Part shown: positions 1-8,358 of the stretch, in pieces
Numbering within the stretch: the stretch's first letter is position 1
Layout: each line of letters starts with the position of its first letter
Assembly (NCBI GenBank): GCA_964419255.1
Contig: CAYQOU010000007.1
Span: 1-64,000 of the forward strand
Source of the DNA: CAZPHU01 sp964419255
GTDB taxonomy: Bacteria > Fibrobacterota > Chitinivibrionia > Chitinivibrionales > CAYFVL01
Direction: 5' to 3'
Length of the DNA stretch: 64,000 nt
Notes under the pieces: model-generated
Told to the model about the DNA's origin: nothing
What the model saw: the letters and a program-made list of their open reading frames with translations, nothing else
Database searches by the model: none
Translations under genes and position numbers: made by a program

Positions 1-369
1 AATGAGATTATCATCAAAGACCTGAAGCTCGGGGGAGATTTCTCATCCTTCTACCAGGCACCAGAACCATACGTGGCAATGCCGGAGAATTCCGTTACCG
101 CTAACCGGATACACCGCGCATCCTCCATGGCGATACGTGCGCTTCCCAACAATTCTTTTCTGATTTCCGCTCCCGGAGTCAACCGTAACAGTCAGGTAAG
201 AATTCTGAGCATAAACGGGCGTACGGTAAGAAGACTTCCGGTTCAGGAAGGCCGCGCGGTCTGGGACGGACGATCATCCTCGGGAATGAGCGTTCCATCC
301 GGCGTGTACGTGATTGCTCTTCAGGACAAAAACCGCCTTCTTCGGAAGAACGTGTTGATCAGCAAATAG
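1..369 (+). CDS. C-terminal part of a secreted protein with T9SS/FlgD-type sorting domain (partial)
   Basis: The frame is open from base 1, so the gene begins outside the window and only its last 122 residues are visible. The final ~55 residues have the pattern of type IX secretion C-terminal domains and FlgD-Ig folds: a strand ending in NGRTVRRL, then AVWDGRSSSG, then VPSGVYVIAL and a basic tail ending in a short beta strand. In T9SS families this domain directs export and surface attachment. Nothing of the upstream functional domain is visible, so the substrate or activity cannot be named. A strong intrinsic terminator follows directly. The fold is recognised from pattern only; export by T9SS is inferred. 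Confidence 0.7.
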   Translation, partial: NEIIIKDLKLGGDFSSFYQAPEPYVAMPENSVTANRIHRASSMAIRALPNNSFLISAPGVNRNSQVRILSINGRTVRRLPVQEGRAVWDGRSSSGMSVPSGVYVIALQDKNRLLRKNVLISK

Positions 370-394
370 ATACCCCCCAAAAGCCTCCCAGGGT

Positions 395-430
395 AAAAAA
401 GGGAAACCACTGGTTTGGGTTTCCCTTTTT
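395..430 (+). terminator. Intrinsic terminator after the secreted-protein gene
   Basis: A-rich stem AAAAAGGGAAACC (396-408) pairs with GGTTTCCCTTTTT (418-430) around a 9-base loop, and the right arm ends in the U-tract. It lies 26 bases after the stop codon. The A-tract on the left gives it a possible bidirectional character. Confidence 0.85.
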
Positions 431-467
431 GTTTCGGTTTATTTGGCGAACTGTACGCACTCTGTTT

Positions 468-609
468 AGTATCTGTTCAGAATAACCATGATGGTTCCTC
501 TGTCATCCTCACGAACGTGGGGATCCATCGTTTATGGTCATCTTGAACGCATGTATGCCGTATCAAGTACGGCATGACAACTTTGAGGTACTTATCTGAA
601 CAGATACCA
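468..609. repeat. Palindrome-ended repeat, family A, long copy
   Basis: Outer inverted repeats AGTATCTGTTCAG (468-480) and CTGAACAGATACC (596-608) bound a non-coding segment with an inner perfect palindrome ATGCCGTA/TACGGCAT at about 554-575. The same ends occur at 51429-51489, and the inner TCATGCCGTACTTGAT core recurs near 8175. It looks like a small non-autonomous element. No ORF of its own and no transposase nearby. It fills the 315-base gap before bcp. Confidence 0.6.
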
Positions 610-684
610 TTTAGGTAAGAGTTCGTTCGTGACCGGCCTGTGAGCACTTACTTCGTTATACCCGGGATTGGGCTTACACGATAA

Positions 685-1161
685 CTATTTCAAACCACAG
701 AGTGATTCGACCACCTGTTTGGCATGCCCCTCCACCTTTACCGTATCCCAAACCTGCCGGATAACCCCCTGCGGGTCTAAGAGAAACGTTGTTCTTTCCA
801 CTCCCCAGTACTTTTTGCCGAATTTGTTTTTTTCTTTCCATACACCATACTGCTCGAGCGCTGCGTGTTCGGGATCACTGAGAAGCTGTACCGTGAGGCC
901 GTGTTTGGCCTTAAATTTCTGATGCGACTGCTGAGGATCGGGACTTACGCCAAGTACGACCGCATCATTGAGGGTAAATTCGGAGAGAAGCTCACTGAAA
1001 TCGATCGCCTCCTTCGTACAACCCGGCGTATCATCCTTTGGGTAGAAATAAAGCACTACCCATTTGCCCTGAAAGTCGTTTAGCGAGACATTTTTGCCAT
1101 CCTGATTTGCCAGCGAAAACACGGGCGCTTTGTGTCCAACATCGAGAGTTGTCGTAGTCAT
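685..1161 (-). CDS. bcp: Thioredoxin-dependent peroxiredoxin, BCP/PrxQ type
   Basis: A 158-residue peroxiredoxin that reduces hydrogen peroxide and organic hydroperoxides in the cytoplasm. The peroxidatic site DDTPGCTKEAIDF is at about residues 44-56, preceded by the VVLYFYPKDDTPG strand typical of the AhpC/TSA fold. The resolving cysteine usually found five residues after the first is absent (alanine-isoleucine here). The only other cysteine is near the C-terminus, in VVESLCGLK, so the protein is either a 1-Cys type or uses that distal cysteine. The ATG at 1161 is preceded by AGGA at 8 bases. It is a single gene facing away from rpmE. Family assignment is secure; the resolving mechanism is inference. 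Confidence 0.93.
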   Translation of the reverse strand: MTTTTLDVGHKAPVFSLANQDGKNVSLNDFQGKWVVLYFYPKDDTPGCTKEAIDFSELLSEFTLNDAVVLGVSPDPQQSHQKFKAKHGLTVQLLSDPEHAALEQYGVWKEKNKFGKKYWGVERTTFLLDPQGVIRQVWDTVKVEGHAKQVVESLCGLK

Positions 1162-1437
1162 GGTACATATCCTAAATTCATATGTGAATCATCCTTTTCT
1201 TTTCCGTTGGATAGCATATATCATGCCGGTTTGAGATTTTCTCAGGATCGAAGTTCCCCGACAGTTCTCCCGCCGGGAAACGCTGCGCTGCTTTTGCCCC
1301 AACAGGATATTTACGGAGGGAATATCCAGGATTCCAACGGGTGCCCTTGTCCAGATATACAGTTTTGTGTATTCGGGCTAAGGAGTGGTAGGTTTCATAG
1401 TAAGTTTTTTGTCTTCTGCATGAGGGAGGACGGAATG

Positions 1438-1571
1438 TGAAAGGTGAAACGAAGTGAACCTTTCAGTGCCGGAGTGACGAATGAGCCAGTGAGTTTGTGG
1501 CTCAATGAGGAACGGAGGTACCGACCGAAGGGAGCATGGAGGAGGCCCGACCCCGGTTGGTACAACCGGGG
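1438..1571 (+). ncRNA. Candidate structured RNA or multi-hairpin element upstream of rpmE
   Basis: Three hairpins lie in 134 bases: TGAAAGGT/ACCTTTCA (1438-1465), GAGCCA/TGGCTC (1483-1503) and CCCCGGTTG/CAACCGGGG (1551-1571, perfect nine-pair stem, 3-base loop). Between them is purine-rich linker with repeated GGAG and GAATGAG motifs. No credible ORF spans it. It ends about 150 bases before the rpmE promoter, so it is not in the rpmE leader as predicted. It could be a small RNA, a repeat element, or the remnant of an insertion. The rest of the 633-base gap 1162-1794 holds only the rpmE promoter. Confidence 0.35.
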
Positions 1572-1718
1572 GCATGCCCAAAGGAAATGTTCAAATATTT
1601 ACGAAAGAACATGCTTTGTATATCATTATCAATGTTATTATCATGACCTGTCATGCAATATATAGCCCTCCTCCCTCGCAATACATCGGTTTGGAAAAAT
1701 TTTCTTACTGCATGTATC

Positions 1719-1748
1719 TTGACGCGCCATTTAGATACTTCGTATATT
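1719..1748 (+). promoter_or_regulatory. Sigma-70-like promoter for rpmE
   Basis: TTGACG (1719-1724), an 18-base spacer and TATATT (1743-1748). The predicted start near 1755 leaves a leader of about 40 bases before the GTG of rpmE. Confidence 0.6.
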
Positions 1749-1794
1749 ATGCAGTCTATACCTGCAACGCGTGCAAAATCCGGAGGAAATAATC

Positions 1795-2007
1795 GTGAGA
1801 GAAAAGATTCATCCCAAGTATGACGAAGTGACTTTTTCCTGCTCCTGTGGCAATAAGATCACAACCCGTTCGACCGTAAAGAGTGCTCACATCGAAATCT
1901 GTAATCAGTGTCACCCTTTCTATACAGGTAAGCAGAAACTCATCGACTCAGCCGGTCGTGTCGATCGGTTCCGTAAGCGTTACGCGAAGGCTAAAAAAGA
2001 AGCTTAG
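1795..2007 (+). CDS. rpmE: 50S ribosomal protein L31
   Basis: 70 residues beginning MREKIHPKY. It has the two cysteine pairs of the zinc-binding C+ form of L31 (FSCSCG and ICNQCHPFYTG) and the conserved RVDRFRKRY C-terminal stretch. The protein forms an intersubunit bridge on the ribosome. The GTG at 1795 is preferred over an upstream in-frame ATG at 1771 because GGAGG (1782-1786) sits 8 bases before it and family alignments start at this point. It is followed by the DUF1385 gene and prfA, an order common in Gram-positive and some other bacteria. Confidence 0.95.
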   Translation: MREKIHPKYDEVTFSCSCGNKITTRSTVKSAHIEICNQCHPFYTGKQKLIDSAGRVDRFRKRYAKAKKEA

Positions 2008-2098
2008 CTTTCCACCAATTTGTTTCAGGGACAGAGGGAGAGGTTGATTGTGATCTCTTTTCTGTCCCATTTTTTTATGCCAACCATGAGGTGCACCC

Positions 2099-3058
2099 AT
2101 GAACAGAATCCCTGTTGTTTACGCACTCAACGCAATCACCGCGGCGTTTGCATCCTCCGAATCTCATGAATCCAGGGTCGGAGGACAGGCAATCATCGAG
2201 GGGGTGATGATGCGCAGTAAGGAAAATGTCTCCTGGGCGGTTCAGAGGCCGTCCGGTGAGGTCGTTGTCGAGCGGCACCCTTTTGTCTCCCTGAGCAAAA
2301 AAATCACACTGTTGGGAAAACCGGTATTTCGCGGTGTGGTCAGTCTGATCGAGTCGCTTCAACTGGGCTTTCGCGCCCTCAACCGCTCCGCGGAGCTTTC
2401 GGTCGAGGAGCAGCACGATGAGACCAAGAAAAAATCCTGGAAAGACGGGGCCGCCAATGCGCTGAGTATCGGTATTGCGCTGGTCATCTCTTTCGGACTG
2501 TTTCTGTACCTGCCACTTAAGATCCTCTCGTTTTTCGTGCCGCAGGAATCGGCGCTTGTGTATAACCTTCTGGCCGGCGCCATACGGATGATCTTTTTCC
2601 TGGCATACCTGGTATTCATCAGTATGCTGAAAGATATTCGCAGAGTATTCGAATTTCATGGGGCGGAACATAAGGCGATTTTTGCTTTCGAGGACGGCAA
2701 GGAGTTGACCGTCGATAATATGAAGCCGTATACGACCTTTCACCCACGCTGCGGCACCAGCTTTCTTCTCCTGGTGGCACTGATTTGTGTGGGAATATTT
2801 GCGGTTATCGATGGCTTGCTTATTCATTTCGTCGGCCCCTACCCCAATACACTTATTCGTACTCTGGTGCACATAGCGTTCATTCCGATCGTGTCAGGAA
2901 CAAGCTTCGAAATTCTTCGACTGACCGACAAATACCGTCAAATCGGTGTGGTACGGATGTTTATGCAGCCGGGATTGTGGCTTCAACGGATCACCACAAA
3001 GCAGCCGGATGACTCACAGTTGAAGATTGCATCACAGGCACTGAAAGCGGCATTATGA
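2099..3058 (+). CDS. DUF1385 (YqhQ-type) membrane protein
   Basis: 319 residues. The family signature VGGQAIIEGVMMRS is at about residues 27-40. A central hydrophobic block (about 125-185) and another at about 220-270 give several membrane segments, and the conserved EFHGAEHKAIFAFE motif with histidines and a later HPRCGTSF motif lie between them. The histidines, glutamate and cysteine suggest metal or cofactor binding, but the biochemical role is not established. The ATG follows GAGGTG. Its stop overlaps the prfA start (ATGA), so the two are translationally coupled. The rpmE-DUF1385-prfA order is a known conserved neighbourhood. Confidence 0.88.
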   Translation: MNRIPVVYALNAITAAFASSESHESRVGGQAIIEGVMMRSKENVSWAVQRPSGEVVVERHPFVSLSKKITLLGKPVFRGVVSLIESLQLGFRALNRSAELSVEEQHDETKKKSWKDGAANALSIGIALVISFGLFLYLPLKILSFFVPQESALVYNLLAGAIRMIFFLAYLVFISMLKDIRRVFEFHGAEHKAIFAFEDGKELTVDNMKPYTTFHPRCGTSFLLLVALICVGIFAVIDGLLIHFVGPYPNTLIRTLVHIAFIPIVSGTSFEILRLTDKYRQIGVVRMFMQPGLWLQRITTKQPDDSQLKIASQALKAAL

Positions 3059-4131
3059 TAGAACGTGTTCAGAGGATAATCGACAGACATAAAGAACTCG
3101 AGCAGCTCATGGCCTCACCCGAGATTTCGGGCGATCCCAAAAAGATGGAAGAGTATGGGCGCGAATATACGTCCCTGGGAAGATCTCTACCCAAGCTGGA
3201 GGAGTATATTTCAGTCCGCCAGGGGCTGGATGAGGCCGCTGCGATCCTGAAAAACGAAACCGATGGTGAGCTGGTGGAGCTGGCACAGGAGGAATACAAC
3301 GAGTACCATGATAAGCTTCCAGAGCTTGAAGAAGAGGTCAAACTGCTTCTGGTTCCTAAAAATTCTGACGATCTGAAAAATGCCATGGTGGAAATCAGGG
3401 CGGGTACCGGTGGTGTGGAAGCAGGTCTTTTTGCCGGCGATCTGTATCGCATGTACAGCCACTACGCAGAGGCAAAAGGGTGGAAAATCGAGGTGCTCAG
3501 TTTCAGTCCGGGCGAACTCGATGGGATCAAGGAAATCATTTTCATGCTCAACGGAGAGGGTGCATTCGGTGCTCTGAAGTTCGAATCGGGGGTTCATCGG
3601 GTTCAGCGTGTGCCGCAGACCGAATCCCAGGGACGGGTGCACACCTCGGCGGCATCCGTGGCGGTTTTCCCCGAGGCCGACGAGATCGAGGTCAGCCTCG
3701 ATCCCAACGATTTGCGTATCGATGTATATCGCTCCAGCGGTCCCGGCGGACAGTCGGTTAACACCACCGACTCCGCCGTGCGTATCGTACACGTCCCCAC
3801 CGGCCTGGTGGTTACCTGTCAGGACGAAAAATCTCAGCATAAAAACAGGGCAAAGGCCCTCAAGGTGCTTCAGTCCCGGCTCTACGACCGGATACGCTCC
3901 GAGGCGGAGGCAAAAGAGACGGCGACACGGCGCAGCATGGTGGGAACCGGCGACCGAAGTGCCAAGATTCGTACGTACAACTATCCTCAGGGTCGAGTCA
4001 CCGATCATCGCATCAACCTGACACTCTACCGCCTGGAAGAGATCCTCAATGGTGACCTGGAAGAGGTTGTACAGACGCTTCAAACCGCAGACCTTAACGA
4101 GCGAATTAAGCAGCAGGAAGCCGCGGTGTAA
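3055..4131 (+). CDS. prfA: Peptide chain release factor 1
   Basis: 358 residues, normal length. Releases the nascent chain at UAA and UAG. The anticodon-mimicking PxT tripeptide is present as PQT in RVQRVPQTESQGR, which identifies RF1 rather than RF2. The catalytic GGQ lies in SSGPGGQSVNTTDSAVR. The C-terminal TYNFPQGRVTDHR-type stretch (here TYNYPQGRVTDHR) is intact. The start overlaps the preceding stop by four bases. The methyltransferase gene prmC, which modifies the GGQ glutamine and often follows prfA, is not the next gene here. Confidence 0.97.
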   Translation: MIERVQRIIDRHKELEQLMASPEISGDPKKMEEYGREYTSLGRSLPKLEEYISVRQGLDEAAAILKNETDGELVELAQEEYNEYHDKLPELEEEVKLLLVPKNSDDLKNAMVEIRAGTGGVEAGLFAGDLYRMYSHYAEAKGWKIEVLSFSPGELDGIKEIIFMLNGEGAFGALKFESGVHRVQRVPQTESQGRVHTSAASVAVFPEADEIEVSLDPNDLRIDVYRSSGPGGQSVNTTDSAVRIVHVPTGLVVTCQDEKSQHKNRAKALKVLQSRLYDRIRSEAEAKETATRRSMVGTGDRSAKIRTYNYPQGRVTDHRINLTLYRLEEILNGDLEEVVQTLQTADLNERIKQQEAAV

Positions 4132-4351
4132 AAGTAGCGATTATTGTCTTCGGGAAGAATAGTAAGTAAAGAAAACCCGATTTCGATGTAGATAGCGATT
4201 CGAATTTGGATAAACATCGCGATCAGGGGGCGTCAGTCAATTCATGCCTACTTACTGCAGTCCCCCGCTTCTCCCTTTTCTCCCCCGTGTTTTTCTGGCC
4301 TTCTTTTTGCGCGCATTTAAAATGCTGAAAGGTTCAATAAAGGAGTGCCGG

Positions 4352-4903
4352 ATGTGCAGCAAAGGCTCCATTCTTTTTTTATCCATCAGAAGTGTTTTCA
4401 TGCGGTTATGTTTCATTTTCCTTTTTCTGATGCAAGACAGAGGGTTTTCACAAGCAACCCGCAACAATCACGACATCTCTGCGATATGTTCCTATATCCA
4501 TGAGATACTCAAATTTGTAGAATGGCATGGTTCCTCTCGAAATACACCATGTGTGGGAGTAACAGGTTCAGTGGAGCTTGCCCGAGAGGTGGTCAGGGAA
4601 TCCGACGGTTGGTTTACGGTTAGAATACTCTCGGATACATCCGATATCAGGCAGTGCGATGCTCTTCTTTTCCTGGGAGACAGTCTGGACACAGGCATAT
4701 TACACGCTCTGCGGAAGAGGCCAATACTGACGATAGGTACGAATGACTCGTTTTGTGAATCCGGAGGCATAATCGAGATAGTTGAGGCTAAAAACGACGA
4801 TCTTCGATTCGAGATTAATCTCACCCGTATAGAAGAAAGTGGGTTAATTGTGGACCCTTATTTTATTCACCTGGCCGATACCATACATCGGGAAGCCGAT
4901 TAG
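4352..4903 (+). CDS. YfiR/DUF4154-family periplasmic protein
   Basis: 183 residues. After a hydrophobic N-terminal export signal (residues about 17-30, ending near GFSQA), the protein has the YfiR fold pattern: an early ICSYIHEILKFVEW segment, a central CVGVTG strand and DALLFLG, then the family-diagnostic C-terminal GGIIEIVEAKNDDLRFEINL followed by a SGLIVDPYFIHLA stretch. YfiR proteins are periplasmic regulators that bind the sensor domain of a membrane partner. The start at 4352 is chosen because AGGAG lies 6 bases upstream and gives a proper signal peptide; in-frame starts reach back to 4244 but lack one. The next gene encodes a membrane sensor, the likely partner. Confidence 0.75.
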   Translation: MCSKGSILFLSIRSVFMRLCFIFLFLMQDRGFSQATRNNHDISAICSYIHEILKFVEWHGSSRNTPCVGVTGSVELAREVVRESDGWFTVRILSDTSDIRQCDALLFLGDSLDTGILHALRKRPILTIGTNDSFCESGGIIEIVEAKNDDLRFEINLTRIEESGLIVDPYFIHLADTIHREAD

Positions 4904-5014
4904 GCTCGGGCGGCATTTTTATCATATGATGTGATTTGTTTTACTGGTTTGTTGATCTTTGATCCTTTTTTCTCCGGCTTTGCCGGACTCAGGTTTATAC
5001 GTAAGGGTTTTCGT

Positions 5015-6934
5015 ATGCGATTTCTCAGAAACATACCGATTCGAAAGAAGATTTCTTTTCTCATCATTTTCGCATGTGTTGTATCGCTTCTTGTCACAAC
5101 CGGAGTCCTTGTACTGTTTGAACTCTCCACGTATCGCCGCAGAGCGCTTGAAGATGCCCGAACCCAGGCGGCTATTCTCTCTATGAATCTCCATGCGCCT
5201 CTGGTTTTCGGCCACGAGCAGGCGGCTCAGCGGGTTTTACGGTCCCTGCAGCTTAAGCCATCCATCGTTTCGGCATACGTGATGAATGCGGAGGGTAAGT
5301 ACCTCGCCTCTTATAGCCAGAGTGCATCAGATACGCTTTTGCCGGCCGAGCCGGACTCGCCGGAGGTGGGGTATCGATTTTCGGAAGGATATCTGTTTTT
5401 AACCAGACGAGTCATATACGAGCAGCAAACCGTAGGGTACCTTACCATACAATACTCACTTGCAAACCTCCTGGAACGACTGCCTGGATACGGGATTGCC
5501 ATTCTTTCGCTTCTGGTGGCGTTGATTTTGGTCGGAATCGTGCTGGATTCCGGATTCAGGGATCTTATCGTCAGGCGACTTGATCGCCTTGCTCATGTGG
5601 CCGGGCAGATATCATCGAAAAAGGACTACTCCATTCGTGCCTTCCCCAACGGACAAGATGAGCTTGGAGTGTTTACGCAGGCTCTTAATGCGATGCTCGA
5701 TACGATTGAGACGCAGAACAAGGAGATTCGTCACAGCGAGCAGCGGCTGCGTCTTGCGATGGAAGCTTCACGCATAGGAATATGGCAATGGGATACTCGC
5801 AACCACTCCATACACCTGGATACCTCCTTCGTCTTCTTTCCGGAGGAAACCTCCACCGGGAGCGTATCGGAAAAGCAATTTTTCAGCTACGTTCATCCAG
5901 ATGATCGCAAACGCCTGCGCACATCGCTCAGAAAAGGCTGCATCAAAAGAACTTCCATTCGTACCGAATTCCGGTTTTTTTCAAAAGGTGGACGAATGAG
6001 ATGGCTGTCGATTCAGGGAAAGTTTGTCATACCTGACAGTGAGGAGATAATGCTGGGCGTGGTTATAGATGTGACTTCCAGAAAAGAGGCGGAGATTGCT
6101 CTGGCGAAATCGGAACGCCGTCTACGCGAGCACGCAGTCGAGCTGAGTCGCACAAACCAGATGCTCAGAGAAAAAAATCGTGAACTGGACAGGGCCAATG
6201 CTCAGCTCAAGGAGGTGGATGCGATGAAAACCGAATTTGTCTCTCTGGCAAGCCACGAGCTGAGAACTCCCATAACCGGCATTCTGGGCTTTGCCGAAAC
6301 ATTGACCGCCAAGGATATCCATCTGACCAGGGCCGAACAGGATAAATACCTCACCATAATTGCCCAGGAAAGCAAGAGACTGGGAATGCTTATCTCCGAT
6401 CTTCTGGATATTTCCAAAATCGAGAAAGGCATACAGGAGATGTCTGAAAATGTATTTGACATGGGTCAGTTGCTAAAGGATACCGTTGCATCGATCAGAA
6501 TACCGGAAGGAATACATGTCTCGCTTTCTCTTCCCGATTCCCGGCCGCTTGTCATCGAGGGCGATAGCAGTAGGATGAGACAGGTAATTTTAAACATCCT
6601 CGACAACGCCATACGTCAGAGCTTTCCCGATGGTCACATCCACCTTTCTGCGGGTTATCAAAATAATCGGGTTATCGTGAGTATCAGAGACACCGGCACC
6701 GGCATCAGACAGGAAGAGCTGAATAAGATATTCGAGAAGTTTTATCGAAGCAAGTTTCAGATGAGAACAGAAAGCAGGGGAAGCGGTCTGGGGCTGACCG
6801 TGGCAAGAGAAATTGTAGAGGCGCATAACGGAAAAATCTGGGCGGAGTCGGATTACGGCAAAGGAGCGACTTTCTATATCTCTCTTCCCGCGGCTACCGT
6901 TGCGCACGCCGCCACCGATCTGCAAGACCTGTAA
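5015..6934 (+). CDS. Membrane sensor histidine kinase (periplasmic sensor, HAMP, PAS, HisKA, HATPase)
   Basis: 639 residues. Order: transmembrane helix (about 14-36), periplasmic domain of ~125 residues resembling the CHASE8 type found in YfiN-like proteins, transmembrane helix (about 161-184), HAMP (about 190-240), PAS (about 255-365), coiled linker, HisKA with the phospho-acceptor in ASHELRTPITG, N box ILNILDNAIRQS, G1 box DTGTGI and G2 box GSGLGLTVAREIV. All catalytic motifs are intact. The ATG at 5015 has AAGGG 7 bases upstream; an upstream GTG at 4931 lacks one. It lies 111 bases after the YfiR-like gene, so probably one operon. No response regulator is adjacent. Confidence 0.9.
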   Translation: MRFLRNIPIRKKISFLIIFACVVSLLVTTGVLVLFELSTYRRRALEDARTQAAILSMNLHAPLVFGHEQAAQRVLRSLQLKPSIVSAYVMNAEGKYLASYSQSASDTLLPAEPDSPEVGYRFSEGYLFLTRRVIYEQQTVGYLTIQYSLANLLERLPGYGIAILSLLVALILVGIVLDSGFRDLIVRRLDRLAHVAGQISSKKDYSIRAFPNGQDELGVFTQALNAMLDTIETQNKEIRHSEQRLRLAMEASRIGIWQWDTRNHSIHLDTSFVFFPEETSTGSVSEKQFFSYVHPDDRKRLRTSLRKGCIKRTSIRTEFRFFSKGGRMRWLSIQGKFVIPDSEEIMLGVVIDVTSRKEAEIALAKSERRLREHAVELSRTNQMLREKNRELDRANAQLKEVDAMKTEFVSLASHELRTPITGILGFAETLTAKDIHLTRAEQDKYLTIIAQESKRLGMLISDLLDISKIEKGIQEMSENVFDMGQLLKDTVASIRIPEGIHVSLSLPDSRPLVIEGDSSRMRQVILNILDNAIRQSFPDGHIHLSAGYQNNRVIVSIRDTGTGIRQEELNKIFEKFYRSKFQMRTESRGSGLGLTVAREIVEAHNGKIWAESDYGKGATFYISLPAATVAHAATDLQDL

Positions 6935-7381
6935 ACACCATCGGAGCCGACCGGTAAATACCCATCACTACGGGCTCATTCATACGTCGCACCGCAGGCA
7001 AAGCAGAAGGGAAGAACATGTGCCCCTCAGATTCACTTACAGGCGACGGCGAATTGCGCTATTTCACTTACCAAGGTTTAGCACATCACAGGCGGCCATA
7101 TTGATAAGACCACCGGTAAGTATAACGTCACGCTGGCGGTCGGACAGTGAGTGCTCCGCTCTGAAAGTAGTTTCCTTTCGTCATATTCTGTATGTGCACC
7201 TCATTTCCCTGTCTGACAGCGGAAAATAGTCCGCTTGGATCGCGCGGATCGTTTTTTTTCATGGCAAAGCCTCCTTCCCAAAATACATATTTTCAATGTT
7301 GCTTAAGAAACCTCCAATATCATATCATCTACAACGAATTGTTCTAATACTGCAAATCCAATGTTTTTTCCGGAGTGTATT
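6935..7381. other. Intergenic stretch with nothing recognisable
   Basis: 447 bases between the kinase and the pentapeptide-repeat gene. One 109-codon frame crosses it but starts inside the kinase gene and shows no family resemblance. No clear terminator, promoter or repeat was seen. Confidence 0.5.
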
Positions 7382-8083
7382 ATGGTGCTTGCACTTTTTC
7401 TGGCAGTCCTTGTTATTTTCCCTTTTTCGACCCGGGCCGACGATACAGCCGAAGACAGTGTCTTTATGTGTACCGAAAAGCCGGTGGATTCCCTTCAAAG
7501 AAGAATGGTGTATGGGTACATCGATGGCCAAAAGACCGAATGTATGACTGAACAACAGCTTCTCTCACTTTTCAGCGAGAAAGCGTTTCAGGAGAAACAG
7601 GATTCGATTAATGCCGAAAAGAAGAAAAAGGATAACTACTTCATTGAGGCTATCGCCCAAGGTCAAAAAGATCTGAAAAACGCGGATCTTCGCACGGCCG
7701 ATCTGATGAATGTTAAGATGAAGAGCGTCGATTTCTCCTATGCTGATCTCAGCAGCGCCGATTTACGGGATGCCGACCTCTCCGGTTCGATTCTGCGGAA
7801 TGCGGATCTTTCGGTGGCATTCTGCAAGGATGTTAATTTTTCCGGTGCCGATCTGACCGGGGCCAAACTGGATGGTGCCTATCTCAACGGCGCAAACCTG
7901 AGTGATGTTCGCGGTCTGACTTATGATGCTTTAAGAAAAGCCCGTACCGTCCATGAGGCCAATCTAGCACCCGATCTTCTTAAGCTGATCGAGCAAAATG
8001 CCTCGCACCTGCTTGAAAAACCCAAGCAGGGATGGATTCAAAATACCTGGGCACCTGCCGATTCGCAGAAAAACCAGAACTGA
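7382..8083 (+). CDS. Exported pentapeptide-repeat protein
   Basis: 233 residues. Starts with a hydrophobic export signal ending near STRADD. The middle (about residues 98-180) is a run of A(D/N)LXX pentapeptides (ADLRT, ADLMN, VDFSY, ADLSS, ADLRD, ADLSG and so on), enough for about four coils of right-handed quadrilateral beta-helix. A charged KKKKD segment precedes the repeat and a 50-residue tail follows. The ATG at 7382 is chosen because GGAG is 6 bases upstream. The repeats show a shape, not a function; gyrase-protecting members are cytoplasmic, whereas this one is predicted to be exported. Confidence 0.82.
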   Translation: MVLALFLAVLVIFPFSTRADDTAEDSVFMCTEKPVDSLQRRMVYGYIDGQKTECMTEQQLLSLFSEKAFQEKQDSINAEKKKKDNYFIEAIAQGQKDLKNADLRTADLMNVKMKSVDFSYADLSSADLRDADLSGSILRNADLSVAFCKDVNFSGADLTGAKLDGAYLNGANLSDVRGLTYDALRKARTVHEANLAPDLLKLIEQNASHLLEKPKQGWIQNTWAPADSQKNQN

Positions 8084-8090
8084 GATGCCT

Positions 8091-8129
8091 TCAAGGACTC
8101 GCGCGATTCATCCGCTCAGAACCGCTCAG
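8091..8129 (-). repeat. Family B element, fragment of one arm
   Basis: On the minus strand this reads CTGAGCGGTTCTGAGCGGAT, then GAATCGCGCG and CCTTGA, matching the left arm of the full copies at 18395 and 53852. It stops after ~39 bases. A second family A remnant (CTGAACAGA and the TCATGCCGTACTTGAT core) follows at about 8142-8185. Confidence 0.6.
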
Positions 8130-8358
8130 CTTATGTAGTTTCTGAACAGACAACCACATCATGGATTTCATGCCGTACTTGATGAGGCATCCATGTGTGT
8201 GTCTAACTGCGATCAGAAACAATGGATTTGCTCCGCAGCTACTTCTTGGTGGCTTGCATTCGGCTTCACCGCGTCTTCGCGGTCCCAAAGTTTGCGAGGA
8301 CGACAGAGGAAACAGAAATGGTTATTTGCGAGCGGATACTCAGTAAGAATCTGTACAT

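Noticed and set aside
1132..1792. Several 60-100-codon frames between bcp and rpmE
   Set aside because: They overlap one another and the hairpin element, lack ribosome-binding sites and have no conserved-looking stretches.
2075..2872. 265-codon frame antisense to the DUF1385 gene
   Set aside because: Fully opposite a well-supported gene, composition rich in His, Arg and Cys, no domain and no ribosome-binding site.
3211..4083. 290-codon frame antisense to prfA
   Set aside because: Mirror of the strongly conserved prfA coding sequence; amino-acid composition is not protein-like.
6900..7229. 109-codon plus-strand frame after the kinase
   Set aside because: Begins inside the kinase gene in another frame and shows no domain or start signal.
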